Of a DNA stretch of 64,000 nucleotides, positions 10,445-20,777 are shown piece by piece. The notes beneath the pieces were generated by a model that saw only the letters and a list, made by a program, of their open reading frames with translations, had not been told where the DNA came from and made no database searches. The stretch spans positions 477,001 through 541,000 of the forward strand of contig JADJEA010000001.1 in NCBI GenBank assembly GCA_016702415.1, written 5' to 3'. The stretch comes from Nostocoides sp. Its GTDB lineage: Bacteria > Actinomycetota > Actinomycetes > Actinomycetales > Dermatophilaceae. Position 1 is the stretch's first letter. Every line of letters starts with the position of its first letter. The translations under genes were made by a program, and so were the position numbers.

Positions 10445-11395
10445 CTAGGTGTCAGTCGCGACCCGCACGACCAGGGCCGCCGGGGTCAGCGTGGCGCGGA
10501 TGCGGCCGGCCACCTCGAGCACATCGCCGTCGACCTCCACCGGCTGCGGGGGGTCGGCCACGATGACGACTTCACGGCCCTGGCTGCGTGCGATCGAGGG
10601 GCCGTCGGCCGCCTGGCCCGTGACCACTCGACCGGCGAGCGCGGCCCATTGGGTGAGGCTCTCGGGGGTCAGGACCGCCAGATCGAGGAGGGCGTCGTCG
10701 ATGACGGCGTCGGGCAGCAGGACGATTCCGCCGGTCAGGGTTCCGCAGTTGCCGACGATCACGGTCCGCGCCCCGCCGCGGGGGAGGTCGCGCCATCGAG
10801 GGTCACCTCGGCCTGGAATCCTTCTCCGCGAAGGTGTTTCGCCGCCGCGATGACGTATGCCGCCCAGCCCACCGTGTCCCTGACCTCTCCGGGGCGTCGT
10901 CCATGATCGTGGCGTCGAAGCCCAGGCCGGCCATGACCGTGAACGCGTGGACATTGGCCGCCGCCGGATCCGGTATGCCGCCCGCCCCCTCCCCGGGGTC
11001 GACCTCCAGCCAGCCAATGTCGACCGACCGGTTCACGCCGTCGATGACGGCGGTCAACGCCTCGCCGATGCTCGACAGGGGCACCCCGAGGTTGCGGGCC
11101 AGGAGATTGCCCGTCCCGCCGGGGAGCAACCCCAACGGGACGCCGGTCCCGGCGAGAACCTGCGCGACGGCCCGGACCGTCCCGTCGCCGCCGAGCGCGC
11201 AGACGACGTCGGCGCCCTCGGCCACCGCCTGCCGGGTCTGGCCGAATCCGGGGTCGTCCTGGGTCGTCTCGACGATCCGCACGCTGACCCCCGCGCGTCG
11301 GCGACCCCGGAGATCTCCTCCCGGACCTCCTCGAGGTCGTCGAACTTCGTCGGGTTGACGATGACGATGATCGTCGGCCTCGGGACGGTGGGCGT
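10445..11395 (-). CDS. Diacylglycerol/lipid kinase family protein (DagK/YegS-like), frameshifted
   Basis: This soluble or membrane-associated kinase phosphorylates a lipid such as diacylglycerol with ATP. Visible are the N-terminal IVIVNPTKFDDLEEVREEIS, the family nucleotide-binding block ALGGDGTVRAVAQVLAGT followed by LGLLPGGTGNLLARNLGVPL, and a C-terminal part GIVLLPDAVIDDALLDLAVL. At least three frame changes occur (near 11300 in a G run, near 10835 and near 10780). No ATG, GTG or TTG is in frame at the expected start, so the 5' end is approximate and follows the PAP2 gene closely. Pairing of a lipid kinase with PAP2 phosphatases suggests phosphatidate/prenyl-phosphate turnover. Confidence 0.75.
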
Positions 11396-11416
11396 GCTGA
11401 TGCTGGCGTCCTTTCG

Positions 11417-12086
11417 CTACGGCGCAGGTAATTCCAGGCGAGCACAGCGGACGTGCCGCCCACGAGCATCCCGGCGAGGAGGTCGCTGATGTGGTGCATG
11501 CCGCGGTAGAACCGCGAATACCCGACCAGGAGGGGGACGATCGCGCAGAGGGTCATCGCGGCATACCGCATAGTGCGGTTGCGGATCCCGGTCGCCATGA
11601 GGAGGAAGGAAAGATAGAGCGCCGTCGAGGCGCCCTCGTGACCACTGAAGCTCGCCGTCGGCGGGAGGTGTCGAGCTTGGGCACCGGGGGCGCGGCCGGC
11701 CGACAACGGCGGCGGCGGAGACGAAGATGATCGCCTGGAGGGTGATCGCGAGGAGGGGGATCACGGCATACCACCACCGCCGGGTGCGCCACCACACCAG
11801 GACGACGCCGAGCAGGCACACCCGATGATGATTTCGGTGGCCGCCATGTGGGTCCAGTAGAACGTGATCGTGTTCCAGGTGGGGGTGCGGCGGTCGGCGA
11901 TCCATCGGTTCGCGCGCTCCTCGTCGGTGCCGATCCCGCTCGCGGGACCGACGAGCAGCAGGCCCAGCCGACGACGAGGCCGAAGAGGACGACGCCGGGC
12001 GCGACCATCCGGACAGCGATGTCGCGCATGGCCTCCGTGACGGTCGGCCGGCTCGGATCATCCTCGTAACGGGAGAGGAAAGGCAT
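11417..12086 (-). CDS. PAP2-family phosphatase (first of pair), frameshifted
   Basis: This integral membrane phosphatase resembles phosphatidic acid phosphatase and undecaprenyl-pyrophosphatase. The start is the ATG at 12086. Hydrophobic segments include the VRMVAPGVVLFGLVVG region and VCLLGVVLVWWRTRRWW followed by LLAITLQAIIFVSAA. The three PAP2 motifs can be recovered across frames: GRPRP, FSGHEGAST (usual PSGH) and SRFYRGMHHISDLLAG. The gene needs about four frame changes between 11650 and 11970, several next to G/C runs. The stop of the partner PAP2 gene is 3 bp before its start, so the two are an operon. Confidence 0.75.
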
Positions 12087-12089
12087 GGG

Positions 12090-12755
12090 TCACATCGCTT
12101 TCTCGGGGGCCGTGGGCGGGGTCCACCCGAGGTACCCCAAATAGGACGCGGCAACCAGCCCGGCGCCGAAGAGGACGCCCGCGGTGACGTCGGAGGGGAA
12201 GTGGACACCGAGGAAGACCCGGTCCAGGCAGGTCACGACGACGACGAGGCTGCCGACCACGGCGAGGGCGAGGCGCCCGGCGCGGCCCACCAGCGGCCAC
12301 AACAGGACGGCCAGGGTCGCCATCGCGCACGCGGCATTGGCCGCATGACCCGACGGAAAGGAGTATCCCGACGCGTGCTCGATCGGGTTCTCGACGACGG
12401 GGCGGGCCCGGGCGACGACGAGCTTGACCAGCGACTGCAGGCCCCAGCAGACCATCATCGTCACGAAAGCCCACCACGCCCGCGTCACCAGCCGCCGGCC
12501 GAGCCAGACCCAGAGGCAGACGGCGGTGACAGCGGCATACAGAAAGATCGGGCGGCTGAGCGACTGCCAGGCCACGAGGACCGAGCGGAGGTCGTGCCGG
12601 CGGGTGATGTCGGTCGCCGACCCGATGACCCGCTCGTCGACTCGGATCAGCGGGTCGAACTTCTCCCGGACCAGGAACCCGATCGCCGCGACCGCGACGG
12701 CCACCGCGCTCCCGCACACGGCCGACCAGAGCAGTCGGCGCGCGCGCGAACGCAT
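12090..12755 (-). CDS. PAP2-family phosphatase (second of pair), intact
   Basis: This 221-residue polytopic membrane protein starts at the ATG at 12755. It has five or six hydrophobic segments and all three PAP2 motifs: KLVVARARP near residue 115, YSFPSGHAANA near 132, and the last motif in CLDRVFLGVHFPSDVTAGVL near 185. The His of SGH and the His of GVHFPSD are the catalytic pair. The likely substrate is a lipid pyrophosphate or phosphatidate on the outer membrane face. It is the promoter-proximal gene of the PAP2-PAP2-lipid kinase set. Confidence 0.88.
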   Translation of the reverse strand: MRSRARRLLWSAVCGSAVAVAVAAIGFLVREKFDPLIRVDERVIGSATDITRRHDLRSVLVAWQSLSRPIFLYAAVTAVCLWVWLGRRLVTRAWWAFVTMMVCWGLQSLVKLVVARARPVVENPIEHASGYSFPSGHAANAACAMATLAVLLWPLVGRAGRLALAVVGSLVVVVTCLDRVFLGVHFPSDVTAGVLFGAGLVAASYLGYLGWTPPTAPEKAM

Positions 12756-12899
12756 GGCGGGGTGCCGAGCGCTGGAGACGGGGGCGCTGGTCACAGGGGC
12801 ATGTCTACACCGCGGGGACGGGCCGAGCGGGCGGGAGCACGCGGCATACTCGCGAATTCGTAGTCCGCCACGGGCTCTCGCGGCCGCATACTCCCCGCC

Positions 12900-13684
12900 A
12901 TGGAGACTCCCGAGGTCAAGGCCGCCGCCCGCGAGGTCGGCGACAGCGAGACAGTCGAGTGGCTCGCCCGGACGGGGGTATGCCGCCAGCGCCCTCATCC
13001 ATCTCCTCCTCGCCTTCCTGGCCCTGCAGGTCGCGTGGAACGGGTCCGGCCGCAAGGCCGACCAGTCCGGCGCCCTGGCCCTGCTCGCCCAGAACCCATT
13101 GGGCACGCTCCTCCTCTGGGTCCTCGTCGTCGGATTCCTCGGCCTGGCCGTGTGGCAGGTCACCGAGGCGATCGCCGGGCACGGCGAGACCGGCGACCGG
13201 GTCAAGGCCGGGGCCAAGGCGATCCTGTATGCCGTGTTGTCCTGGTCCGCGTTCGGCTTCGCCCGGGGTTCGGGGTCCTCGAGCACCCAGCAGACCCGCG
13301 ATTTCACCGCGTCGCTCGCCGGCGCGCCCGGGGCCGGCTCCTCGTCGGTGCCGTCGGGCTCGGGGTCATCGCCGTGGGCGGCTATCACGTCTACAAGGGT
13401 GGGCCGCGCGGTTCCTCGGGGATCTCGTCGGCCATCCGGGGCGTTCGCCGAGCGGATGGGCCGGATCGGCTATATCGCCAAGGGCATCGCCCTGATCGTT
13501 GTCGGCGGGCTCTTTGTCGCCGCGGCCATCCATCACCGCAGCAAGGAAGCGACCGGCCTGGACGGGGGCGATGCGCACGCTGCGGGAGCAACCGTCCGGC
13601 CAGATCCTGCTGACCGTCGTCGCCCTGGGTTTGGGTGCCTTCGGGATCTACACGATGGCGCGGGCGAAGTACGCCCGCGTGTGA
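12900..13684 (+). CDS. DUF1206 membrane protein, frameshifted
   Basis: This protein of about 260 residues has the three DUF1206 repeats, each a pair of transmembrane helices: GYAASALIHLLLAFLALQVA, then LLVGAVGLGVIAVGGYHVYKG, then GYIAKGIALIVVGGLFVAAA. It ends with ILLTVVALGLGAFGIYTMAR. The start METPEVKAAAREVGDSETVE at 12900 is typical. The reading frame changes near 12975, 13340-13420 and 13590. The family is common in actinobacteria and its role is unknown. It is divergently placed from the PAP2 genes. Confidence 0.78.
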
Positions 13685-13702
13685 GGCCCGGCAGGCACCG
13701 GG

Positions 13703-14016
13703 CTACTCCCGGGATACGCCGGGCCCGGGCGCCGCCTGGCCCTGGCCCGCGCCCGTAGCGCATGGCCGCCCGCGCGCGGGCCTTGGCCGCCTCGACCTCG
13801 CGATCCTTCGGCGGCGCGGTCGTGACGAGATCGGCGAGCAGGTGCTCGGTCGCGTGAGCAATGTCGGCGACGGCGCGGTCGAAGGCCGCCTGGTTGACCG
13901 CCGCGGGGCGGGTCGTGCCGGCGACCTTGCGGACGTATTGGCAGTGCAGCCGCGTGGATCTCGGCGCCGGTGGCCGGGGGCGCGAAATTGTTCAGCGGCC
14001 TGATGTTGCGGCACAT
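13703..14016 (-). CDS. DUF2277 family small protein, frameshifted
   Basis: This protein of about 100 residues starts MCRNIRPLNNFAPPATGAEI, the hallmark of DUF2277, with YVRKVAG and DREVEAAKARARAAMRYGRG further on. One extra base in CTGCCAATAC (near 13950) breaks the frame, and the C-terminal frame is uncertain, so the 3' end is approximate. DUF2277 proteins are short, cytosolic and of unknown function. It converges with the DUF1206 gene. Confidence 0.72.
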
Positions 14017-14045
14017 GGCCGCGACTGTAGCCCGCCCGAGCGCGC

Positions 14046-14612
14046 TCAGAAGGCGGTGTAGTAGCAGGTGTCGCTGGAGTCGACGACGACCGGGCCACTG
14101 TCGGCGGTGGTGATCGTCGTCCCGACGGGCAGGGCGTTGGCCCCGGTCCACGCCACGCCACCGGCAGAACTGGTCGGAGCCGGAGGTGTTGGTGTGTAGT
14201 GGTGGCGATGGTGATCGTGTAGACGTAGCTCGGTCCGCTACCGCTGACCGAGGTCGTCGCGCCCAGGCCGGACACGGCCAGCGCGGCGGGGGCGCCGCCG
14301 CCGTCCGTGGTCACCGTGAAGGTGAAGGACTTGCCGGCCGCGACGGTGGCCCCCGCGGGGACGAGCACCCCGAAGGCGACGGTCGCCTCGATCGTGTCGG
14401 TGTTGAGATCCATCGCGCCGGTGCAGAGGCTGCCGAGGGCCCCCGAGGCGAGGGGGGATCCGGCATACGCGCTCGCCGGGGCCAGCGCGATCAGGGCGGG
14501 AGCCGCCCAGGCGACGCCCTTTGACCAGGCTGCGCCGCGGGGGTTGGAGTTCTTGCACGTCCGCGTCGGCAGCCGTGGTCGAGGGATGGGGAGCGTCAGA
14601 CATGGCGGCCAT
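14046..14612 (-). CDS. Secreted hypothetical protein with RRSLVKG-type leader, frameshifted
   Basis: This exported protein of about 185 residues starts MAAMSDAPHPS (ATG 14612 or 14603). The leader QPPRRSLVKG followed by VAWAAPALIALAPASAYAG is a twin-arginine-like or Sec signal common in actinobacterial surface proteins. The mature part reads ATVAFGVLVPAGATVAAGKS then SFTFTVTTDGGGAPAALAVS and ends DSSDTCYYTAF. One extra G in the AAAGGGCG run near 14520 and a change near 14190 break the frame. No catalytic motif was seen; it is probably a beta-rich surface or extracellular protein of unknown role. Confidence 0.6.
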
Positions 14613-14822
14613 TCCTTCGGCGAGGGGCAAGGCGTCGAGCAGGAGGGATGCGGACACCGCCAGCAGGATGCCCCACACACGGATGAGATGCAACCCTTGC
14701 GAAGTTGCGGAAATTCTTGCGGTCCACCCCTAGACGACGCGCCGGACCGGACAGTAATCTTCCAGACACCCCCGCGTCGCGTCCCCCACGCCGCCGATCC
14801 CGCCCGACCCATCGAGGTGCCC

Positions 14823-17784
14823 ATGCGCAGGTCCGCGCGATTCCTTCTCCTCGTCCTGACCCTGCTCGGGCTCATCGCGGTCGGGGCGCCGAGTGCCAGC
14901 GCGGCGAGCTATCGCACGCTCGTTGCGCAGGTCCCGACCACCCCGCCGCCGGGCAGTCGGTCGTCGTGTGGGTCGACTCCGACACGGCCTTCGGAGAGAC
15001 CGCGGGGCTGGAGTATCAGATCTCCGGTGTCTACACCAAGGTCCTCGGTGCCTATGACACCCTCCCACGCGGGGGCCAACTGGCGGCTCACCATCCCCGC
15101 GCAGCCGCAGGGGACGACCGTCTCCTACCAGTTGTTCACCCGCAACCAGAGCGGCAGCGACTACGGCTTCACCGGGTTCAACTGGACCTACACCGTGGCG
15201 GCCAGCGGGCTGGTCCACGACACCTACTCCACGGCATACCGCTCACCCGGCGGGGCGGTGGCCGCCGGCACCCCCGTCACGCTCAAACTCGCCGCGAGCG
15301 CGGGCTACGCCAGCGCGGTCGACCTCGTCGTCTATCAGTACGTCGCCTCCACCGACTCCACCCTCCCCGCGGCGACCTATCCGATGACCTGGGACGCCGC
15401 GGCCGGACGCTGGACGGTCACCTACGCCACCCCGAGCGTCCCGTCGATCGCCTACTACAAGTTCAAGATCACCGGGGCGACCGGCGAGACCAGTTGGTAT
15501 GCCGACTCCTACGCCGACGATCACGACAACGTCAACCAGGGTGGCACCGGTGCGCAAACCGGGTCCGAGCCGCAGACCTCCTTCCAGATCAGTGTGTATG
15601 CCGCGAACTTCACCACCCCGAGTTGGATGGCCGACGCGGCGATCTACCAGGTCTTCCCGACCGCTTCCGCAATGGCGATGCGACCAACGACTACTGCGTG
15701 GCCGGCTCGACGACGGGCTGCCGAGCTTCTTCGACGGCTCCCAGCCGATCCAGGCGCACACGACCTGGAACGAGGCGATCTGCGACCCGCGCGGGACGAC
15801 CTGCCCCAATGCCTATGGCAACCAATTCTTCGGCGGGGACCTCAAAGGAATCCAGGACAAGCTCGACTATCTGAAGTCCTTGGGCTTCAACACGATCTAT
15901 CTCACCCCGATCTTCCAGGCCAGCAGCAACCACCGCTACGACACCTCGGACCATCTCACCGTCGATCCGGCGCTGGGGGCAATGCGGCATACAGCAGCCT
16001 GATCTCGGCGGCCAACGCCAAGGGCATGCGGATCATCCTCGACGGCGTCTTCAACCACACCAGCTCGGACTCGGTCTACTTCGACCGCTACCACCACTGG
16101 AGCACCGATGGTGCGTGCGAGTCGACGGCCAGCAGCTACCGCCCCTGGTATGAGTGGAACGACAGCGTCACCCCGTGCACGAGCGCGTCCTACAACGGCT
16201 GGTTCGGGTACGACTCCTGGCCGTCCTCCAGGACGACAGCAGCGCCGCGCGCGACTTCATCTATCGCGCCAACTCCTCGGTGATGAAGACGTGGTATGCC
16301 GCGGGCACCTCCGGCTGGCGCTTCGACGTCGCCGACGAGATCAGCCACAACTGGTGGCACGACCTGCGGCCCTACGCCAAGGCCGGCAAGTCCACCGGCC
16401 CCTTGGTCGGTGAGGTGTGGTACGACGCCTCGAAGTACCTCCTCGGCGACCAGCTCGACGCGGTGATGAACTACCGCTTCCGCAAGAACATCCTCGGCTT
16501 CGCCCGCGGCGTCGGCTTCAAGGACAACGACAACAACGGGTCCAACGAGATCGTCGGCCTGACCCCGACCAGTTTCGACGCCGCGCTCGCCTCGGTCCGG
16601 GAGGACTACCCCAAGGCCGCGACCAACGCGATGATGAACCTCGTCGACAGCCACGACACCAACCGGGCCCTCATGAACTGACCCTCCTCGGCGACACCGG
16701 CCTGACCCAGGCCAAGGAGCGGCTCAAGCTGACCTCGCTCTTCCAGTTCGCCTATATGGGTGCCCCGACGGTCTACTACGGCGACGAGGCGGCCATCAAC
16801 GCGCCGTCCCTGGCCAATGGGACCAATGGGCCCGAGGACGACCCTTACAACCGGGCGCCCTACCCGTGGGCGGACGCGAGCGGCACCACCAGCGTCTACG
16901 GGCCCGCCGATGCATCGATGATCAGCTGGTACACCAAGCTGGCGGCGATCCGCAAGGCGCACCCGTCGTTGCGTGGCGCGGGCACGTTCACGACGATGCT
17001 CCTCGGTGACACCACCGCCTCGACGACCGACAACTCCAGCTATGTCTTCGCGCGGACCGGCGGCGGCGAGACGACTCTGGTGTTGATGAACAACGGGGCA
17101 TCGAGCAACACCGTCGCCGTCCCCGCTCCGGCGGCCTTCGCCAACGGCAAGGTCCTCATCGACGGCATCACCGGCGCGACGACCACCGTCAGTGGCGGCG
17201 TCGTGACGTGGACGCTGCCGGCCCGCTCCGGGGCCATCCTCTATCTCAAGCCGGCGACCGTGGCACCGGTCGCCGCGTTCACCACGACTGCCACTGCCGC
17301 GGCGCGGCCTGGCAGCACGGACCGCAGCACGGAGGTCTGGTCGCCGACCCCGGTCACCTTGACCCCCTCCGCGACCGACGACCGGGGGATCGCCTGGACC
17401 GAACTGACCGTCGACGGCAAGACGGTCCGCTCGACGAAGGCCGACCGCTCGGTGACGATCTCCGCCCAGGGCATCCACCGGGTCAGCTTCCGCGCCATGG
17501 ACACCTCGGGCACCCTGAGCGCGACGGCGACCATGACGGTGCGCATCGACACCGCCGCCCCGGTCGCCTCGGGCACGGTGACCGGGACCGGCGCGACCCG
17601 GACGATCGCGCTGTCGGCCACCGACGCCCGGTCCGGCGTGTCCGGGATCAGCTACCGGATCGGCAGTGGTCCCATGGTCGGCTACTCCGCGCCGTTCACG
17701 GTGCCCGCCGGGTCGCGGGTGACGTATGCCGCGCTCGACCTCGCCGGAAACGCCGCCCCCGAGTCGGTGCTCACCGCGCGCTGA
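14823..17784 (+). CDS. Secreted GH13 alpha-amylase/neopullulanase-type enzyme, multiple frameshifts
   Basis: A signal peptide (MRRSARFLLLVLTLLGLIAV to ASA) precedes two Ig-like N-terminal modules, a GH13 barrel and C-terminal Ig/OmpL47-like modules (IALSATDARSGVSGISYRIG), about 985 residues in all. Catalytic regions are clear: region I ILDGVFNHTSS, region II GWRFDVADEI with the nucleophile Asp, region III LVGEVWYDA with the acid/base Glu, and region IV NLVDSHDTNR. The enzyme should cleave alpha-glucans (starch, pullulan or cyclodextrins) outside the cell. At least six single-base indels interrupt it, for example near 14950, 15065, 15660, 15985, 16230 and 16680. Several can be repaired by one G or C. 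The motifs are all preserved, so decay would have to be very recent. Confidence 0.82.
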
Positions 17785-17846
17785 TCGGATTGCGGGCCGG
17801 CCGCGAGGCCTGGCACCCCCACGAGCACGGCGGGGAGGATTGACGG

Positions 17847-18594
17847 GTGTCGTCCTCCTCCGCCGATCTCGTCCCCGCCGGGCAGATACCCGAGCCCGTC
17901 CGCACCCTCGTCGGCGCCGTCCGCGCGGCGCTCGCCGAGCAGGCGAACCCGGTCCGCGCCGCCGAGCAACAGCGGTACATGAAGTCCGCCATGCCCTATC
18001 GCGGCCTGACGTCGGCGCACCTGCGGGCGACCCTGCGACCGGTGCTCGCGGCATACGCCCCGGCGACGCGGGCCGGGTGGGGAGAGGGCGGTGCGGACCC
18101 TGTGGGACGGTGCCCTCTTCCGGGAGGAGCGGTATGCCGCGACCGCCCTCGCCCAGCACCGCAGCGCCCGCGCCTGGCAAGACCCAGGGACGATGGAGCT
18201 CTATCGCCACCTCGTCATCACCGGTGCCTGGTGGGATCACGTCGACGACATTGCCACGCATTGCGTCGCCCCGATCCTGGCGCGGCACACGCAGAGCGAG
18301 ACACCACGGATGCGGGCGTGGGCGGTGGCGGACGACCTGTGGCTGCGGCGGGTGGCGATCCTGAGCCAGTTGCCGTTCAAGGAGTCGACGGACCTCGCCC
18401 TGCTCACCGACGTCATCGAGGCCAATGTGGAGGGCACGGCATACGGCTCGGAGTTCTTCATCCGCAAGGCGATCGGGTGGGCCCTGCGCCAGCACGCGCG
18501 GGTGGACCCCGACTGGGTGCGGAGGTTCGTCGCCGCGCACGCCGATGTCCTGTCCGGGCTGAGCCGCCGCGAGGCCCTCAAACACCTCGGCTGA
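17847..18594 (+). CDS. DNA alkylation repair protein (AlkD-like HEAT), one frameshift
   Basis: This ~248-residue helical protein of the AlkC/AlkD family excises alkylated bases such as 3- or 7-methylpurines. Family marks are MKSAMPYRGL, FREERYAATAL, the WWDHVDDIA segment with the conserved Asp, WLRRVAILSQL and FFIRKAIGWALRQ. The GTG start at 17847 is the first in frame. A one-base change near 18085 joins two frames (RAGWGEG to AVRTLWDGALF). It lies 62 bp after the amylase with no obvious functional link. Confidence 0.85.
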
Positions 18595-18718
18595 GGATGC
18601 CTGCCACCGCGAAGGAGCCGGGAAGAATCGGGGCGCATCGGTCGTCCTGTCGACCGGACCTACGGGGTCTCCTCCACCGAGCGGATCGTCCGCTCTCCCA
18701 ATCGAAAGGGGTGGTGGA

Positions 18719-19408
18719 ATGGCACCAACGACATCCCGGCGGCGCCTCGCCGCAGTGACCGGCCTGGCCGGCGTGGCCGCGCTGGCGGTTCCCGCGATGG
18801 CCTCGGCGTCTGCGACGGCACCGTCGCTGACCGCGGCACAGCAGCGGCAGATCGCGGCGGCCGATCAGCGCACGACCGGCGCGCTCGTCGCCCAGGCGTT
18901 GACGCTCAAGGGTGGTGTCGACCCCAAGGCGGGCCACTCGGCCGGGCCGGTCTCGCGCGGCGGCACCTACCCGACCCGGAAGGGCACCTTCCTCTCCACC
19001 GACACGAAGTTCGCTGGGCTCATCCCGACCGGGCACTCGGCCATGGTCTACAGCAGCAGCTATGTGGTGGAGTCGCTCGGCAGCGGGGTCCAGTGGGGGC
19101 CAACAACTGGTACTCCTCCAAGCCCCACGCGTGGGGATGACGGCCCGGGCGACGTCCTCCACGCAGGACGCCACTGCGGCCGACTGGGCCCGCGGTAGCT
19201 CGGCAAGCCCTACAACTACAACTACTACGACATGGGGACGCGCAGCTCGTTCTACTGCTCGCAGTTGGTGTGGGCGGCCTTCCGGGACACCACGGGCATC
19301 GACCTCAACACCTCGGCCTATGACGTGCTCGGGTTGCACGCGATCCACCCGATGGAGTTGCCGTCCTCGGCCAACAGCACGAAGGTCTCGACCTTCTACG
19401 TCAAGTAG
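18719..19408 (+). CDS. Secreted YiiX-like permuted NlpC/P60 (papain-like) hydrolase, frameshifted
   Basis: A protein of about 230 residues with a leader containing TSRRRLAAVTGLAGVAALAV and an ASA cleavage site (possible Tat signal). The catalytic His is in PTGHSAMVYSSS and the Cys in SSFYCSQLVWAAF. That His-before-Cys order is typical of the circularly permuted YiiX/YebB group, which acts on cell-wall or lipid amide/ester bonds. The KPYNYNYYDMGT motif fits this too. Frame changes near 19095 and 19200 split the ORF. The C-terminus MELPSSANSTKVSTFYVK ends at 19408. A GAAAGGGGTGG purine run precedes the ATG. Confidence 0.75.
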
Positions 19409-19500
19409 GACGAGACGATCTGCCGGGAGTGGTCCGCGCGCGTGCGCCCGTGGACCACTCCCGGATCGATCCCCAACCAGCAGAACGCGAGAGGCCGTCG

Positions 19501-20662
19501 GTGACGAACAAGAAGGTCGCATCCGTCAAGGCATGGATGACGGTGGGCGTGGCGGTCGGCAGCATGCTGCTGCTGTCCGGGTGCTCCGGATCGGCGACCG
19601 CAACAACGGGAAGTGCACCGACCGGGAGCGCGGCAACCGGGAGCCCCTCGTGCCCGGCCGGGCCCGTCGTCGCGTGGTCGAGCGAGGAAGCCTCCCCGAG
19701 TCGGCTCACCGCCGTCGCCGACGGCGCGGCCACGACCGTGGGCTCGATCCCGGTCAAGGGCATCGTCCCGGGTGGGGTGTCCGGGCATGCGAGCGGTGAC
19801 CACGCCTACTTCCTGTCCGGCGGAGATGCCCGCCACGACGTGACGCACCTGGTCCACTGGTCGCCCGGGACGTGCCGGGGCAGCGCCGTCGAGCTCCCGG
19901 GAATCCACTCTCCTCGGGTTCGCCACCGACGGGGCCCGGTTCTATGCCACCGAGACCGTCAACGCGCGGACGATCATCCATCGGTATGACGCCCGGGGCA
20001 CGCAGGTCGCCACCGCGACGCTCCCCGACATCGTCGCCACCTGCCTCGCCCTGGACGGCGGCACGCTCTACGCCTTCGCTACCCAGTTCCACGACGGGGC
20101 GCCCGACAGTGTCGTCCTCGTCGCGCTCGACTCCGACACGATGGCGGTGCGCTCGCGTCACCCGTTGCCGCTGGCCCCAGGTCCGGTCGCCTCCGCGGTG
20201 GTCCACGGCGGGAAGCTCTATTACCCCTTGACCGCCAACGAGTCCACCGGCACCCAGGGCCATGCGCTCGCGGTGCTGGACCCGACAACCTTCACCGAGA
20301 CGACGATCGACCTGGGCGCGCGCCTGCCCTACGCCCTTCGGCTAGTCGGGGACACCCTCTATGTCGCCCACACCTTCATCAACCCCGCGTTCGGTCCGCT
20401 GTCGAGCCTGCGTCACCTCTCGCGGATCGACCTGAGGACCGGTACGGTCACCGGCCGCGACCTCGACACCGGCATCGTCGACATCGCTGCCGACGCACGC
20501 CACGTCTATCTGATCGGCCAGGACGTCGACCTCGCCGACGACTTCGTCGTGCAGACGTATGACGCGACGACCCTGGCCCGCACCGCCTCCGTCCCACTGA
20601 CCCGGCCCAAGGCCGGGGGCTACTACTACCCGGCCGGCGTGCTCGCCCCCGCGACCTCCTGA
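19501..20662 (+). CDS. Lipoprotein with beta-propeller-like body, one frameshift
   Basis: This protein of about 387 residues starts at GTG 19501. Its lipoprotein signal ends in LLLSGC, with a Ser/Thr/Ala spacer after the Cys. The body has repeated short strand-turn units (RFYATETVNARTIIHRYDAR, GTLYAFATQFHDG, GKLYYPLTANES, DTLYVAHTFINPAFG, RHVYLIGQDVDL), consistent with a six- or seven-bladed propeller exposed outside the membrane. A change near 19905 shifts the frame. No enzymatic residues are evident; ligand binding or an assembly role is a guess. Confidence 0.65.
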
Positions 20663-20777
20663 CCGACCGTCCCCGCCGACCACGCGCGCGGGACCACGGC
20701 GTCGATACCCTCCCGCACGGCGGGTCGGATTGCGAACGCGACCGGCGAGCCGACCGCTGTGGGCCCATGATTCCCGT

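Larger units (their letters stand above)
8743..10811. repeat. Tandem duplication unit, copy B (about 2.07 kb)
   Basis: This is a direct repeat of 6796-8742 joined head to tail at CTGATCAGCGGG. Copy B contains single-base losses relative to A within the secreted-protein gene (in the G run near 9266, near 9283, and in the C run near 8857) and an extra 18-bp in-frame direct repeat in the lipoprotein leader. It continues into the complete kinase gene on its right. Confidence 0.88.

Noticed and set aside
16606..18585. Long open frame on the minus strand opposite the amylase
   Set aside because: It is a high-GC shadow: Arg/Gly/Asp-rich, no recognisable domain, and it lies across clear plus-strand genes.
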